Origin: Enterobacter hormaechei subsp. hoffmannii
Lineage (GTDB): Bacteria > Pseudomonadota > Gammaproteobacteria > Enterobacterales > Enterobacteriaceae
Assembly: GCF_001729745.1 (NCBI RefSeq)
Contig: NZ_CP017186.1
Location: 1,364,001 to 1,428,000, forward strand
Length of the DNA: 64,000 nucleotides
Direction: 5' to 3'
The position numbers and the translations under genes are program-made. Of this stretch, positions 19,918 to 30,935 are shown piece after piece. The first letter of the stretch is position 1. The number at the start of each line of letters is the position of its first letter. The notes beneath the pieces are model-generated. The model made no database searches. It was not told where the DNA came from and saw only the letters and a program-made list of their open reading frames with translations.

Positions 19918-20985
19918 GCCCGTTGTGGCCGCGATGACCAGTAGCGGCCACAAACTTCCCCACACAATATCCAGACTCGCATCCTTCAGATAGATTTGCT
20001 TGGTGATATCCGTGAAGTGACGAATCGGGTTTATCCATGTCAGATCCTGTAACCACACCGGCATGTTCTCCACTGGCGACACGTACCCTGAAAGCAAAAT
20101 CGCCGGCATCATAAAGACAAACACCCCGATAAACGCCTGCTGCTGCGTTGAGCAGAGCGCGGAAATCAGCAGCCCAAACCCCACCAGCGACAGGCCGTAA
20201 ATCACCATCGTGAAGTAAAACAGCGCCAGCGATCCGGCAAACGGGATCTGGTACGCCCATATTCCCACCCCCAGCACGATGGTGGCCTGGAACGTCGCGA
20301 CAATCAGTGCTGGCACCGCTTTGCCGACAAATATCTGCCAGGTGGCGAGCGGCGAGACCAGCAGCTGATCCAGCGTACCTTGCTCACGTTCGCGTGCCAC
20401 GGACAGCGAGGTGACAATCATCACGCCAATAGTGGTGATCATGGCGATTAACGACGGCACCACAAACCACTTGTAGTCCAGATTCGGGTTGTACCAGTTG
20501 CGCACCACCAGCTCGCTGTTGTTGGGTTTGGGTTTGCCCGCCATCAGCTCCTGCTGGTAGTCCTTCACTACCTGCTGCAAATAGTTCGCCGCTATCTGGG
20601 CGCTGTTGGAGTTACGTCCGTCGAGGATCAGCTGCATCGGCGCGGTCTGGAAGGTGTCCAGATTGCGGGAGAAATCCGCCGGGAAGCGCACCAGCAATAA
20701 TGCTTTCTGCGTGTCGATGGTGGGCTGGATCGCCTGCGGGCTTTGCAGCAGCAGGACATGGGTAAAGGCTTTGGCGCGGGCGAAACGCTGCGTCAGCTCG
20801 ACGGAATGCTTGCCATTGTCTTCGTTGTAAATGGCGATGGTAGCGTTGGTGACCTCCAGCGTGGCGGCAAACGGAAACAGTACAACCTGAAGCAGCACCG
20901 GCAGCACCAGAATGGCGCGGGTCTGCGGCTCGCGCAGCAAGGATTGCAGCTCTTTGCGGATCAATGTCCATAAACGGTGAAACAT
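19879..20985 (-). CDS. ybhR: ABC-2 type exporter permease YbhR
   Basis: 368 residues, the length of E. coli YbhR. Cytoplasmic N-terminus followed by one membrane helix, a large periplasmic loop and five C-terminal helices, with the ABC2 motif [18 protein letters not shown]. Forms with YbhS the membrane part of YbhFSR, which exports drugs (cefoperazone and chloramphenicol in E. coli studies) and possibly Na+/Li+. A ribosome site CAGGAGGAC precedes the ATG. A REP separates it from ybhS. Confidence 0.96.
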   Translation of the reverse strand: MFHRLWTLIRKELQSLLREPQTRAILVLPVLLQVVLFPFAATLEVTNATIAIYNEDNGKHSVELTQRFARAKAFTHVLLLQSPQAIQPTIDTQKALLLVRFPADFSRNLDTFQTAPMQLILDGRNSNSAQIAANYLQQVVKDYQQELMAGKPKPNNSELVVRNWYNPNLDYKWFVVPSLIAMITTIGVMIVTSLSVAREREQGTLDQLLVSPLATWQIFVGKAVPALIVATFQATIVLGVGIWAYQIPFAGSLALFYFTMVIYGLSLVGFGLLISALCSTQQQAFIGVFVFMMPAILLSGYVSPVENMPVWLQDLTWINPIRHFTDITKQIYLKDASLDIVWGSLWPLLVIAATTGSVAYAMFRRNIA

Positions 20986-21000
20986 CGCGTCGTCCTCCTG

Positions 21001-21030
21001 TCGGGTGGCGCTTGCGCTTACCCGACCTAC
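21001..21030. repeat. single REP palindrome between ybhS and ybhR
   Basis: TCGGGTGGCGCTTGCGCTTACCCGA-type palindrome with the CCTAC tail, inside the ybhGFSR operon. Such REPs can stabilise upstream mRNA. Confidence 0.8.
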
Positions 21031-21042
21031 AAAATCCGATGG

Positions 21043-22176
21043 CTAATCTAATCTTCTTTTCGTTTTCATCCACGTCAGCCCGATAAACATCACCGCCGAC
21101 GCCAGCAAAAACAGGGTGTTGATAATCAGCACTACCGGGATGTTCCCCGCCAGAAACAGGCTTTGCAGGGTGCTCACAAAGTAGCGTGCCGGAATGATGT
21201 AGGTCACGGCACGGATCACCGCTGGCATACTGTCAATCTGGAAGATAAAGCCGGAGAGCATAATCGACGGCAGGAAGGCGGCATTAAGCGCCACCTGCGC
21301 GGCGTTAAACTGGTTGCGGGTGATGGTGGAGATCAGCAGCCCCATTCCCAGCGTGCTGAGTAAAAACAGGCTGGTAATAAAGAACAGCACCACCAGCGAA
21401 CCGCGGTACGGCACGCCAAGAATAAATACCGAGACCAGCATACAGAGCAGCATCGCCAGCATGCCGAGGAAGTAGTAAGGGATCAGCTTGCAGAGCAAAA
21501 GCTCGACGCGCGTCACTTCGGTGGAGAGCAGCGCCTCCATGGTGCCGCGCTCCCATTCGCGGGCGATCACCAGCGAGGTGAGGATCGCGCCAATCACCGT
21601 CATGATGATAGTGACTGCACCCGGGATAATAAAATGCTGGCTGATGGCGGCGGGGTTAAACCAGTAGCGCGTCTGCACGTCAATCAGCGGTTCAAACTTC
21701 TCCCCCCGGTCTTCGGCGCGCTGCATCTGCCAGAGCTGCCAGATCCCCTCCGCATAGCCCTGCACGAAGTTGGCGGTGTTCGGTTCGCTGCCGTCGGTGA
21801 TCACCTGAATTGGCGCATCGGCGCCCGGGCGTGCCATGTTGGCGGCGAAATCGACCGGGATGACGATCAGACCGCGAATTTTACCGGCCTGCATTTTCTG
21901 GATCAGTTCCTGCCGGTTGTCGCTGATGGTGGCATCGATGTAGGGCGAGCCGGTCATGGCGTGGGTGAAGTCCAGCGCCTCTTCGCTCTGCTGCTCCAGC
22001 AGGATCCCGACCCGCAGCTTGCTGGAATCGAGGTTAATCCCGTAGCCAAAAATAAACAGCAGCAGCAGGGGGATCACCACCGCAATCAGCCAGCTGCTGG
22101 GGTCACGCACAATCTGCCGCGTCTCTTTGACGCACAGGGCGCGCACCCGGCGCCAGGAGAGGGCGTTACTGCGCAT
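21043..22176 (-). CDS. ybhS: ABC-2 type exporter permease YbhS
   Basis: 377 residues, same as E. coli YbhS. Architecture parallels YbhR: an N-terminal helix ([19 protein letters not shown]), a periplasmic domain, then a helix bundle after [16 protein letters not shown]. Overlaps the 3' end of ybhF by 11 bp, with AAGGAG before the ATG. Confidence 0.96.
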   Translation of the reverse strand: MRSNALSWRRVRALCVKETRQIVRDPSSWLIAVVIPLLLLFIFGYGINLDSSKLRVGILLEQQSEEALDFTHAMTGSPYIDATISDNRQELIQKMQAGKIRGLIVIPVDFAANMARPGADAPIQVITDGSEPNTANFVQGYAEGIWQLWQMQRAEDRGEKFEPLIDVQTRYWFNPAAISQHFIIPGAVTIIMTVIGAILTSLVIAREWERGTMEALLSTEVTRVELLLCKLIPYYFLGMLAMLLCMLVSVFILGVPYRGSLVVLFFITSLFLLSTLGMGLLISTITRNQFNAAQVALNAAFLPSIMLSGFIFQIDSMPAVIRAVTYIIPARYFVSTLQSLFLAGNIPVVLIINTLFLLASAVMFIGLTWMKTKRRLD

Positions 22177-23905
22177 GAGGATTCTCCTTATCCCAGTCGT
22201 GGATGAGGGTGATAAACGCCTGCTCCATGGTTGGGTCCGGCTGTGCGTCGTCGGCGGCCTGCGCTTTCAGGTCGTCCGGCGTGCCGTGGGCAATCAGCTT
22301 GCCGCGATAGACCAGCCCGATGCGGTCGCAGTACTCTGCCTCGTCCATAAAGTGGGTGGTGACCATCAAGGTCACGCCTTTTTCCACCATGCTATTGATA
22401 TGCAACCAGAATTCACGGCGGGTGAGGGGGTCCACGCCTGACGTAGGTTCATCAAGAAAGAGGATATCGGGCTCGTGCATCAACGAACAGGCCAGCGCCA
22501 GCCGCTGTTTGAAGCCAAGCGGCAGCGCGTCGGTAGCGTGTGAGGCGATATCGGTCAGGCCAAAGGCGTCGCACATGCGGCCGATTTTCTCGTTCTGCGC
22601 CCGTCCCCGCAGGCCGTAGACGCCAGAGAAAAATCGCAGATTTTGCTCCACCGTCAGGTTGCCGTAGAGCGAAAACTTCTGCGCCATATAGCCCAGATGC
22701 TGGCGCGCCTTGCCGGAGCTGACTTTGAGATCCATGTTCAGCACCAGCGCTTTGCCGGAGGTCGGTACCAGCAGGCCGCACATCATTTTAAAGGTGGTGG
22801 ATTTCCCTGCACCGTTCGGCCCGAGCAGGCCAAATATCTCGCCGCGCTTCACGGCAAAATTGACGTTATCGGTGGCAGCGAAATCGCCGAATTTTTTGGT
22901 GAGCGATTTCGCTTCAATGACCGTTTCGCCCGGCGTGCCTTCCACCGTGTGCAGAATGGCGCCAAGCGGTGATTCTGAGGTTCCCGCCCCGCCCAGCAGA
23001 TCGATAAACGCATCTTCAAAGCGCGGCGCGGTCTCTGTCATGTCGATTTCAGGCATCCCCTGCGCACGCCGGATATCGTCGGCGGTGGCCTCTTTTTTGA
23101 GGATCACGCGCACCGAACGGCCCTGAATCATCCCGTCGCTCACCTGGGGCAGCTTCAGCACCCGTTGCAGCAGCTTGCGGTTGGATTCCTGCGCGCTGTG
23201 TAGCAGAAAACTGCGCCCGGCCATGGTTTGCGTCAGCTCGGTGGGCTCGCCCTGATAGAGCAGTTCGCCTTCGTTCATCAGCAGCACGTCACGGCACTGC
23301 TCTGCTTCATCAAGGTAAGAGGTACTCCAGAGGATCAGCATGCCGTCACCCGCCAGCTCGTGCACCATCTGCCACAGCTCGCGGCGGGAAATCGGGTCCA
23401 CGCCGACGCCGGGTTCATCCAGCAACAGCACCTTCGGTTCGCCCACCAGCGTGCAGGCCAGCCCCAGCTTCTGCTTCATCCCGCCGGAAAGTTTGCCCGC
23501 CAGCCGATCGGTGAACGGGCCGAGGGAGGTAAACGCCAGCAGACGCTCGAAGGTTTTCTGCCGGGTTTCGCCGGTAACGCTGCGCAGATCGGCATACAGG
23601 TTGAGGTTTTCCATTACCGTCAGATCTTCATACAGACCAAACTTCTGCGGCATATAGCCGAGTATGCCGTGGAGCGCCGCGTCGTCTTTGATGGGATCGA
23701 GGCCAAGCACGCTGGCGCTGCCTTCATCCGGCTTCAGCAATCCCGCCAGCATCCGCATCAGCGTGGTTTTACCCGCGCCGTCCGGCCCCACCAGCCCGGT
23801 CACATAGCCTTTCTGAATCGTACAGTTCAGCGGCGCGACCGCCGGTTTAGCCATTCCCGGGAAGCGTTTGACCAGATTATTGAGCTGGATAACCGCATCA
23901 TTCAT
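22166..23905 (-). CDS. ybhF: double ABC ATPase YbhF
   Basis: 579 residues with two complete nucleotide-binding domains in one chain. Domain 1: [33 protein letters not shown]. Domain 2: [21 protein letters not shown] (degenerate signature), [12 protein letters not shown]. Energises YbhSR. It overlaps ybhG by 8 bp. The same arrangement is seen in E. coli, so the degenerate second signature is a family trait. Confidence 0.97.
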   Translation of the reverse strand: MNDAVIQLNNLVKRFPGMAKPAVAPLNCTIQKGYVTGLVGPDGAGKTTLMRMLAGLLKPDEGSASVLGLDPIKDDAALHGILGYMPQKFGLYEDLTVMENLNLYADLRSVTGETRQKTFERLLAFTSLGPFTDRLAGKLSGGMKQKLGLACTLVGEPKVLLLDEPGVGVDPISRRELWQMVHELAGDGMLILWSTSYLDEAEQCRDVLLMNEGELLYQGEPTELTQTMAGRSFLLHSAQESNRKLLQRVLKLPQVSDGMIQGRSVRVILKKEATADDIRRAQGMPEIDMTETAPRFEDAFIDLLGGAGTSESPLGAILHTVEGTPGETVIEAKSLTKKFGDFAATDNVNFAVKRGEIFGLLGPNGAGKSTTFKMMCGLLVPTSGKALVLNMDLKVSSGKARQHLGYMAQKFSLYGNLTVEQNLRFFSGVYGLRGRAQNEKIGRMCDAFGLTDIASHATDALPLGFKQRLALACSLMHEPDILFLDEPTSGVDPLTRREFWLHINSMVEKGVTLMVTTHFMDEAEYCDRIGLVYRGKLIAHGTPDDLKAQAADDAQPDPTMEQAFITLIHDWDKENPHAQ

Positions 23906-24893
23906 GTTGTTCCCCGTCGTTTAAGGTCACGGTAACAGGCATGCCCTGACGCAGCGCGTCGTCCGCATCGGTGACGATGATGCGCAGGCGATACACCAGG
24001 TCGGTACGCAGATCCGGGGTTTCAACGGTTTTTGGCGTGAACTCGGCCGTTGGGGAGACGAAGCCCACTTTGCCGTGATACGGCTTGTCCGGGCGACCAT
24101 CGGTGTAGAGCAGCAGTTCGCGGCCCGGCTGCATCTGGCCAAGATTCGGCTCATCAATGTAAGCGCGCACCCACACCGGACGGGTTAAGGAGAGCGTTAA
24201 CACGGTGCTGCCCGCGCTGAGCATGCTGCCCGGCTCCACAGCGCGGGTCATCAGCGTACCGTCAGACGGGGCGATTAAGGTGGTATCGTGCAGATCCAGC
24301 TCCGCCTGGGCTAACTGCGCCTGCGCCTGCTCAAGGCTGGCCTTCGCCTGGGCAATGTCCTGCGCGCGGTTACCGGTGCGGTACTGGCTTAACTTATCCT
24401 GGGCAGATTTCAGCGTCGCCTGCGCCTGGTCGCGGGATGAGCGCGCGTTTTCCAGGTCGTTGGCGGAAATAGTGCGGCTTTTCCATAAGCCTTGCTGACG
24501 GTTATAGAAATTCTGCGCATAGTCATAGGCGGCTTTTGCCTGCTTAACTGCAGCGGCCGCCTGGGCGATCTCTTCATCACGATAGCCCGCCAGCATCAGG
24601 TCGTACTGCGCCTGTGCGACGGCGACGCCCGCTTTTGCCTGCATCAACGCGTTTTCAAACGGGGCTTTGTCCAGCATCCCCAGCGTCTGCCCGGTTTTGA
24701 TGGCATCGCCTTCGTCAACGCTCAGCGAGGCCAGCCGTCCGCCGACGCGGAAGCTCATGTTCACGGTGCGGATATCCACGTTGCCGTACAGCGTCAGGCC
24801 ACGATCCTGCTGGCTCTGATACCACAGCCAGCCGCCTGTTCCCGCAGCAAGCAAGACAACAACCACCAGAATAATGGCGACAGGTTTTTTCAT
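23898..24893 (-). CDS. ybhG: periplasmic adaptor (HlyD family) YbhG
   Basis: 331 residues, one N-terminal membrane anchor ([20 protein letters not shown]), a lipoyl/barrel-sandwich fold and a long coiled coil rich in Ala, Gln and Lys at about residues 80-205. Membrane-fusion partner of YbhFSR. The ATG overlaps the cecR stop by 4 bp. Confidence 0.95.
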   Translation of the reverse strand: MKKPVAIILVVVVLLAAGTGGWLWYQSQQDRGLTLYGNVDIRTVNMSFRVGGRLASLSVDEGDAIKTGQTLGMLDKAPFENALMQAKAGVAVAQAQYDLMLAGYRDEEIAQAAAAVKQAKAAYDYAQNFYNRQQGLWKSRTISANDLENARSSRDQAQATLKSAQDKLSQYRTGNRAQDIAQAKASLEQAQAQLAQAELDLHDTTLIAPSDGTLMTRAVEPGSMLSAGSTVLTLSLTRPVWVRAYIDEPNLGQMQPGRELLLYTDGRPDKPYHGKVGFVSPTAEFTPKTVETPDLRTDLVYRLRIIVTDADDALRQGMPVTVTLNDGEQHE

Positions 24894-25567
24894 GACTTCT
24901 GGCTCCTTTGCGTTAAGCCTTGCAGGATCAGATCAACGTGACAGGTAATGACCTGGCTAATTTGCGCGGCTTTATCCTCATCGAATTGTGTCCAGCCCGT
25001 ACGTAACAGGATGGTCTCACGCCCCAGACGGAAGGCGAGCACTTCGCCCAGCAGGGCGTGGGTATGCAAAATGGTGTCCGTATCGCTGGCGTCCCGTCCG
25101 GTATAGGCGGCGATCAGCCGGGTCAGATGGCTATGCATCGGGGCGATCACCTGATCGTGCACCAGCTGGTACGCGGCAGTGGGGGAGAGCTGCTCGCGGG
25201 AGATAAATTTGCTCAGGTTCAGCGTATCGTCGTGCGTCAGCAGGCGGATCATGTTGTGACAGGCGTTAAGGATCAGCTGGCGGATGGCAACCCGGTCCGG
25301 CTCTGGCTGGCTGAACAGCGCGGTCGCTTCTTCCACGTGTGGGCGAAAGCTGGTGCCGATAAAATCCGCGATCCACTGGGCGCAGGCGAGGTATAAATCC
25401 TCTTTTGAGCCAAAATAGTAGGTAATGGCCGCAATATTCTGCCCGGCCTGCGCGGCGATATCCCGCGTGGTGGCATGCAGACCATACTCGCCAAACTGCG
25501 CCAGCGCGGCGGCGATAAGCTGACTTTTCGCCTGTTCGCCTTTGGTTGTCGTTGGGGTTATATTCAT
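24890..25567 (-). CDS. cecR: TetR-family repressor CecR
   Basis: 225 residues. The N-terminal TetR helix-turn-helix has [27 protein letters not shown] at about residues 33-59; the C-terminal part is the ligand domain. In E. coli CecR (YbiH) controls both its own operon with ybhGFSR and the divergent rhlE. The perfect palindrome 15 bp before its start is the likely binding site. First gene of cecR-ybhGFSR. Confidence 0.95.
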   Translation of the reverse strand: MNITPTTTKGEQAKSQLIAAALAQFGEYGLHATTRDIAAQAGQNIAAITYYFGSKEDLYLACAQWIADFIGTSFRPHVEEATALFSQPEPDRVAIRQLILNACHNMIRLLTHDDTLNLSKFISREQLSPTAAYQLVHDQVIAPMHSHLTRLIAAYTGRDASDTDTILHTHALLGEVLAFRLGRETILLRTGWTQFDEDKAAQISQVITCHVDLILQGLTQRSQKS

Positions 25568-25581
25568 AGCAGCATTAAAAA

Positions 25582-25601
25582 TTAATCAATCGATTGATTA
25601 A
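25582..25601. promoter_or_regulatory. CecR operator palindrome
   Basis: TTAATCAATCGATTGATTAA is a perfect 20-bp palindrome between divergent cecR and rhlE. Position and symmetry fit a TetR-family dimer site governing both genes, as known for E. coli CecR. Confidence 0.85.
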
Positions 25602-25771
25602 GATTATGCCTGATTTGCGCAAACGTCGAGTCATCGCCGGGGATATTTTATGCGCCACGTCACAAAAGCTGCTACACTCCGCTCCTTCGCGACATTGTGG
25701 TTTTTGTCCTTCTATTCGTTATATCTCCCTGAAAACTACACCTGTGATGGTCGGGGCGGTTCGGAGTTTTT

Positions 25772-27154
25772 ATGTCTTTTGATTCCCTTGGTCTGAACCC
25801 GGAAATTCTGCGCGCCATCGCAGAGCAGGGCTACGTTGAGCCAACCCCTATTCAGCAGCAGGCTATCCCGGCCGTTTTGCAGGGCCGTGACCTGATGGCA
25901 AGCGCGCAGACCGGTACTGGTAAGACCGCGGGCTTTACCCTGCCGCTGCTGGAGCTGCTGGTAAAAAACCAGCCACACGCCAAAGGCCGTCGTCCGGTGC
26001 GTGCGCTGATCCTCACCCCAACCCGCGAGCTGGCGGCCCAGATTGGTGAGAACGTGCGTGAATACAGCCGCTATCTCAACATTCGTTCGCTGGTAGTTTT
26101 CGGCGGGGTAAGCATTAACCCGCAGATGATGAAGCTGCGCGGCGGCGTCGACGTGCTGGTGGCAACCCCGGGGCGTCTGCTGGATCTCGAACACCAGAAC
26201 GCGGTGAAGCTCGATAACATCGAAATTCTGGTGCTGGACGAAGCCGACCGTATGCTCGACATGGGCTTCATCCACGACATTCGTCGCGTGCTGGCGAAGC
26301 TGCCGACGCGTCGTCAGAACCTGCTCTTCTCCGCGACCTTCTCCGACGAGATCAAGGCGCTGGCAGAAAAGCTGCTGCATAACCCGCTGGAAGTGGAAGT
26401 CGCGCGCCGCAACACCGCCTCCGAGCAGGTGACGCAGCACGTGCACTTTGTAGATAAGAAGCGCAAGCGGGAACTGCTCTCCCAGATGATCGGCCAGGGC
26501 AACTGGCAGCAGGTGCTGGTGTTTACCCGCACTAAGCACGGCGCCAATCACCTGGCGGAACAGCTGAATAAAGATGGCATCCGCAGCGCGGCCATTCACG
26601 GCAACAAGAGCCAGGGCGCGCGTACCCGCGCGCTGGCAGACTTCAAGTCCGGCGACATACGCGTGCTGGTGGCAACCGACATCGCCGCACGCGGTCTGGA
26701 TATCGAAGAGCTGCCGCACGTGGTGAACTACGAGCTGCCAAACGTGCCGGAAGATTACGTTCACCGTATCGGCCGTACCGGACGCGCGGCGGCAACCGGG
26801 GAAGCGCTCTCTCTGGTTTGCGTGGATGAGCACAAGCTGCTGCGCGACATCGAACGCTTGCTGAAGAAAGAGATCCCGCGCATTGAAACCCCGGGCTATG
26901 AAGTTGACCCGTCAATCAAAGCCGAGCCAATTCAGAACGGTCGTCAGGGTGGCGGGCGCGGTCAGGGCGGCGGTGGTCGCGGTCAGCAGCCGCGTCGTGC
27001 CGAAGGCGGCGCGCCGAAACCTTCGGGCAAACCGCCGCGTCGTAATAACGACAGCAAACCGGCCGGTGAAAACCCATGGCGTAGCGGCGAAGGGAAACCG
27101 GCAGGCGAGGGGCAGCGCCGACGCCGCCCGCGTAAGCCTGCTAACCCGCAGTAA
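25772..27154 (+). CDS. rhlE: DEAD-box ATP-dependent RNA helicase RhlE
   Basis: 460 residues. Q motif near 22-29, AQTGTGKT at 45-52, [12 protein letters not shown] at 156-159, SATF, and [15 protein letters not shown] (motif VI). The tail from about residue 385 is a low-complexity basic Gly/Arg/Pro region ([13 protein letters not shown], then repeats of KPAGE/PRR), slightly longer than in E. coli (454 residues in all). RhlE takes part in 50S ribosome assembly. A terminator follows at 27161-27190. Confidence 0.97.
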   Translation: MSFDSLGLNPEILRAIAEQGYVEPTPIQQQAIPAVLQGRDLMASAQTGTGKTAGFTLPLLELLVKNQPHAKGRRPVRALILTPTRELAAQIGENVREYSRYLNIRSLVVFGGVSINPQMMKLRGGVDVLVATPGRLLDLEHQNAVKLDNIEILVLDEADRMLDMGFIHDIRRVLAKLPTRRQNLLFSATFSDEIKALAEKLLHNPLEVEVARRNTASEQVTQHVHFVDKKRKRELLSQMIGQGNWQQVLVFTRTKHGANHLAEQLNKDGIRSAAIHGNKSQGARTRALADFKSGDIRVLVATDIAARGLDIEELPHVVNYELPNVPEDYVHRIGRTGRAAATGEALSLVCVDEHKLLRDIERLLKKEIPRIETPGYEVDPSIKAEPIQNGRQGGGRGQGGGGRGQQPRRAEGGAPKPSGKPPRRNNDSKPAGENPWRSGEGKPAGEGQRRRRPRKPANPQ

Positions 27155-27160
27155 TCTGGA

Positions 27161-27190
27161 AGCCCGGTCGTAAAGCCGGGCTTTTCTTTT
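27161..27190 (+). terminator. rhlE terminator
   Basis: AGCCCGG (27161-27167) pairs with CCGGGCT (27176-27182), followed by TTTCTTTTT. Confidence 0.9.
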
Positions 27191-27217
27191 TGCGGCAGCG
27201 GAGAGAAAGTGCCACAA

Positions 27218-27237
27218 TAGTGGCTGTTTATACAGTA
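27218..27237. promoter_or_regulatory. non-canonical LexA box of dinG
   Basis: Sequence AGTGGCTGTTTATACAGTAT, 14 bp before the start. One half is a perfect ACAG; the other reads GTGG instead of CTGT. The E. coli dinG box has the same core (GGCTGTTTATACAGTATT) and is known as an unusual but functional LexA site. Confidence 0.78.
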
Positions 27238-27250
27238 TTTCAGGTTTCCG

Positions 27251-29428
27251 ATGGCTTTAACCGCTGCGCTCAAGGCGCAAATTGGCGCATGGTATAAGGC
27301 GCTACAACAGCAGATCCCCGATTTTATTCCCCGAGCCCCGCAGCGGCAGATGATTGCCGACGTGGCAAAAACGCTCGCCGGGGACGACGGGCGACATCTG
27401 GCGATTGAAGCCCCGACCGGCGTCGGGAAAACCCTGTCGTATCTTATTCCCGGCATTGCCATCGCGCGGGAAGAAGATAAAACGCTGGTGGTCAGTACCG
27501 CTAACGTGGCCTTGCAGGATCAGATCTTCAGCAAAGATTTGCCGCTGCTGCGCAAAATTATCCCCGATTTACGGTTTACCGCCGCCTTTGGTCGCGGGCG
27601 CTACGTCTGTCCGCGCAATCTGGCGGCACTGGCCAGCAGTGAACCCTCCCAACAGGATCTGCTCGCGTTTCTTGATGACGAGCTGACGCCAAACAACAAG
27701 GCGGAGCAGGAGCAGTGCGCAAAGCTGAAGGCCGATCTCGACGGCTACAAGTGGGACGGCCTGCGGGATCACACCAACCAGGCGATCGGCGACGACCTGT
27801 GGCGCAGGCTCAGCACCGATAAAGCAAGCTGCCTGAACCGTAACTGTCACTACTATCGCGAGTGCCCGTTCTTTGTCGCCCGGCGTGAGATTCAGGAAGC
27901 GGAGGTGGTTGTCGCCAACCACGCGCTGGTCATGGCTGCACTGGAGAGTGAAGCGGTCCTGCCGGAGCCCAAAAACCTGCTGCTGGTGCTCGATGAAGGC
28001 CATCATCTGCCCGACGTGGCGCGAGATGCGCTGGAGATGAGCGCGGAAATTACCGCCCCGTGGTTTCGCCTGCAACTGGATCTGTTCTGCAAACTGGTGG
28101 CAACCTGCATGGAGCAGTTCCGTCCGAAAACCACGCCGCCGCTGGCGGTTCCGGAGCGGTTGAGCGAGCACTGTGAAGAGGTGTACAGCCTCATCGCCTC
28201 GCTGAATAATATTCTTAACCTGTATCTCCCCGCCACCCAGGAGGCGGAACACCGCTTTGCGATGGGTGAGTTGCCGCAGGAAGTGATGGAGATTTGCCAG
28301 CAGCTGGCGAAGCACCTGGAAAAGCTGCGCGGGCTGGCGGAGATGTTCTTAAACGATCTCAGCGAGAAAACCGGTACCCACGACGTGGTGCGTTTGCACC
28401 GCATTCTGCTGCAAATGAATCGCGCGCTGGGGATGTTTGAAGCGCAGAGCAAACTCTGGCGGCTGGCTTCGATGGCGCAGGCGTCCGGCGCGCCGGTGAC
28501 TAAGTGGGCCACCCGCGAAGTACGAGACGGGCAGGGACATCTCTTCTTCCACTGCGTGGGCATCCGCGTGGCCGATCAGCTGGAAAAGCTGATCTGGCGC
28601 AGCGTTCCGCACGTGGTAGTGACGTCAGCGACTCTGCGTTCCCTGAACAGCTTCTCAAGGTTGCAGGAGATGAGCGGCCTGAAAGAGAAAGCGGGCGACC
28701 GCTTTGTGGCCCTGGACTCGCCGTTCAACCACTGTGAGCAGGGAAAGCTGGTTATTCCGCGCATGAATTATGAGCCGCTTATCGATAACGAAGAGCAGCA
28801 TATTGCGGAAATGGCGGCCTACTTCCGCGAGCAGGTTGAGAGTAAAAAATACCCCGGTATGCTGGTGCTGTTTGCCAGCGGTCGGGCGATGCAACGCTTC
28901 CTGGAGCACGTCACCGATCTGCGCTTACTCCTGCTGGTGCAGGGCGATCAGCCGCGCTATCGGCTGGTGGAAACCCACCGTAAACGCATTGATAACGGCG
29001 AGCGCAGCGTGCTGGTGGGGTTACAGTCCTTTGCGGAAGGGCTTGATTTGAAAGGCGACTACCTGACGCAGGTGCATATCCATAAAATCGCCTTCCCGCC
29101 CATCGACAGCCCGGTGGTGATCACCGAAGGCGAATGGCTGAAAAGCCTTAACCGTTATCCGTTTGAAGTGCAAAGCCTGCCTGCAGCGTCGTTTAACCTG
29201 ATTCAGCAGGTCGGGCGCTTGATCCGTAGCCACGGCTGCTGGGGCGAGGTGGTGATTTATGACAAACGACTGCTCACCAAAAACTACGGCCAGCGGCTGC
29301 TGAATGCGCTGCCGATCTTCCCGATTGAGCAGCCGGACGTGCCGGAAGTAAAAAAACGCCCGACAAAACTGGCTGCCGGGCGTCGAAAAAGCTTCCGTGC
29401 TAAGGGGCGCGGTCCTACTGGTAAGTGA
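27251..29428 (+). CDS. dinG: ATP-dependent DNA helicase DinG
   Basis: XPD-like 5'-3' iron-sulfur helicase, SOS-induced, acting on R-loops and D-loops. Walker A APTGVGKT at 54-61. The iron-sulfur cysteines are visible in GRYVCPRN and in SCLNRNCHYYRECPF. DEAH-like LVLDEGHHL is near residue 250 and motif VI QQVGRLIRS near the end. 725 residues against 716 in E. coli: the basic tail is different and extends 14 bp into the convergent fimbrial gene. The tail codons also form the fimbrial terminator at 29350-29383. Confidence 0.97.
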   Translation: MALTAALKAQIGAWYKALQQQIPDFIPRAPQRQMIADVAKTLAGDDGRHLAIEAPTGVGKTLSYLIPGIAIAREEDKTLVVSTANVALQDQIFSKDLPLLRKIIPDLRFTAAFGRGRYVCPRNLAALASSEPSQQDLLAFLDDELTPNNKAEQEQCAKLKADLDGYKWDGLRDHTNQAIGDDLWRRLSTDKASCLNRNCHYYRECPFFVARREIQEAEVVVANHALVMAALESEAVLPEPKNLLLVLDEGHHLPDVARDALEMSAEITAPWFRLQLDLFCKLVATCMEQFRPKTTPPLAVPERLSEHCEEVYSLIASLNNILNLYLPATQEAEHRFAMGELPQEVMEICQQLAKHLEKLRGLAEMFLNDLSEKTGTHDVVRLHRILLQMNRALGMFEAQSKLWRLASMAQASGAPVTKWATREVRDGQGHLFFHCVGIRVADQLEKLIWRSVPHVVVTSATLRSLNSFSRLQEMSGLKEKAGDRFVALDSPFNHCEQGKLVIPRMNYEPLIDNEEQHIAEMAAYFREQVESKKYPGMLVLFASGRAMQRFLEHVTDLRLLLLVQGDQPRYRLVETHRKRIDNGERSVLVGLQSFAEGLDLKGDYLTQVHIHKIAFPPIDSPVVITEGEWLKSLNRYPFEVQSLPAASFNLIQQVGRLIRSHGCWGEVVIYDKRLLTKNYGQRLLNALPIFPIEQPDVPEVKKRPTKLAAGRRKSFRAKGRGPTGK
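29350..29383 (-). terminator. fimbrial-operon terminator inside dinG coding sequence
   Basis: On the minus strand, ACGCCCG (29383-29377) pairs with CGGGCGT (29362-29356) across a 14-nt loop, followed directly by a run of seven T (29356-29350). It lies 32 bp after the last fimbrial gene, within codons for the DinG C-terminal tail. Confidence 0.8.
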
Positions 29429-29918
29429 AGGTCACCTGGATCACGCTGCTGAACGTGCCGGCAGAGATGGGCATCGAGGTGGCGTAATAGCGTGCGGCCA
29501 GCGGGAACGTGGCCGTGTGGTCTGACGGGTTTATGGCAGCGTTAAAGGCGGCCTGCGGGGCAATCAGTATCTTGTCCTGACGATCTGCCAGCTCCAGTGC
29601 CAGCCCCTTTGCGCTACCGAGATTGGCAAATTTGGTGGGATGGGTGCTGTCGGCCTGACCGTAGAAAAAGGCGGTGGCAAGCGCCAGCGTGGCCGGGCAG
29701 TGCGACACCGAAAGGGAAAAGTCCTTCCACTCGCCGGTATCGCCCACGTCTTTAAAACTACCCGATGCCGCCTGGCCTAAGTCCACCGTCAGGTTGCGGC
29801 TGGCACTGTCAATGACGCACGTGTTGGCGTAAATGTTACCCGTCATCTGGATCTGTATATCATCGGCGTGGGCCTGGGCGATCAGCCCCAGCGCGAGAAT
29901 CAATGCGGTTTTTTTCAT
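29415..29918 (-). CDS. minor fimbrial subunit
   Basis: 167-residue type 1-like pilin. Signal peptide MKKTALILALGLIAQAHA, then a pilin domain with two cysteines (NIYANTCVID and SVSHCPATL) and the C-terminal beta-strand VIQVTFTYQ, which also matches the penultimate-Tyr rule for donor-strand exchange. The ATG at 29918 is used; a GTG at 29927 overlapping the adhesin stop (GTGA) is equally possible. Last gene of the operon; its 3' end overlaps dinG by 14 bp. Probably an adaptor or tip subunit; exact role unknown. Confidence 0.85.
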   Translation of the reverse strand: MKKTALILALGLIAQAHADDIQIQMTGNIYANTCVIDSASRNLTVDLGQAASGSFKDVGDTGEWKDFSLSVSHCPATLALATAFFYGQADSTHPTKFANLGSAKGLALELADRQDKILIAPQAAFNAAINPSDHTATFPLAARYYATSMPISAGTFSSVIQVTFTYQ

Positions 29919-29923
29919 GACGT

Positions 29924-30913
29924 TCACTTATAAGCGAGGGTGATGGTTGCCACAGTATTGGCTGGCCCGGGGGTGACTACATTGCTGACCTGCTCGTAGC
30001 GAACCTCAAACGGGATCACCAGCGTTTCGTTGGCTACGGCCTGATTTTGGGTACTTACATAGGTACCGAAGGTGGCGAGATGGTCATCAAATAGCATTCT
30101 TACTCCGACGCCTGTAGCCATGCCGGTCTGCTGCGTGAGTTTGATCACCCCCTCAAATGCTGTGTCATATCCATTCGCGCTGGTGATTTTTAGCTCAGGC
30201 TGTACGGTTGTGTCACAGTTGACGGTGATATTAAATTTTTGAGCAGGGCTGGATAAAAAACCTACGCTGATGAAATCACTGACGGGAAAATCGCCCAAAT
30301 TAACGGTGAGATTTTTCGGTAAAACGGAGCAGGTGACCTGATGAAGAATAACATTACCTGCATAGGCGATGTGGTTAGGGTTGCCGATCCCTTCATGGCC
30401 GAAAACGCCAATGCCGAATTCGGTTTGAGACTGCACCAGCGTACCGGATGTCACGGTGTCACTCGTTTTAACCAGCTCAAGCGTTATTTCAAAGCTAAAA
30501 GTCTGTGTTCCATCGGTAGAGACGTAGCCGACAGGCGTTCCACGTGAATCGCACTGCACGCCGCCAGCGCCGCTAATTCGCTGCCCGTGATCATTCATCA
30601 ATGCTACGCCAATCCCCGGCACGCCGGATTCGTATACCCCCCTGAGCCCTGGCATTTCCGCTCCGGTGCCGTAGTAGCAGGAGACAATCTCCAGGCCGCT
30701 GTCGGTACTCTGATCGCAATGCCCGGCAACATGAACGCTCTGCTCTGTACCCGGGATAGTTGCGCCAACTGCCAGCGTCGTCGGGACAGAAATGGATGCC
30801 ACGTTGATCATTTTGGGGAGATCCGGCGTGGTGCAGGTCGCCTTCGCATGCGGCATGAATAACGCAGCGGTTCCCAGAATCAGTAAGAAAAAGCACTGTT
30901 TAATCATTTGCAT
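29924..30913 (-). CDS. two-domain fimbrial tip adhesin
   Basis: 329 residues: signal peptide (about 1-25), an N-terminal domain to about residue 190 with cysteines at 27, 66, 79 and 121 (likely receptor-binding), then a pilin domain from HQVTCSVLPKNLTVNLGDF (about 192) to the terminal strand VATITLAYK. This FimH-like two-domain layout marks the tip adhesin. The ATG at 30913 is 22 bp after the usher stop, with AAAGG about 9 bases upstream. The ligand cannot be predicted. Confidence 0.85.
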   Translation of the reverse strand: MQMIKQCFFLLILGTAALFMPHAKATCTTPDLPKMINVASISVPTTLAVGATIPGTEQSVHVAGHCDQSTDSGLEIVSCYYGTGAEMPGLRGVYESGVPGIGVALMNDHGQRISGAGGVQCDSRGTPVGYVSTDGTQTFSFEITLELVKTSDTVTSGTLVQSQTEFGIGVFGHEGIGNPNHIAYAGNVILHQVTCSVLPKNLTVNLGDFPVSDFISVGFLSSPAQKFNITVNCDTTVQPELKITSANGYDTAFEGVIKLTQQTGMATGVGVRMLFDDHLATFGTYVSTQNQAVANETLVIPFEVRYEQVSNVVTPGPANTVATITLAYK

Positions 30914-30935
30914 AATGTTTTGCCTTTAGGGGAGA

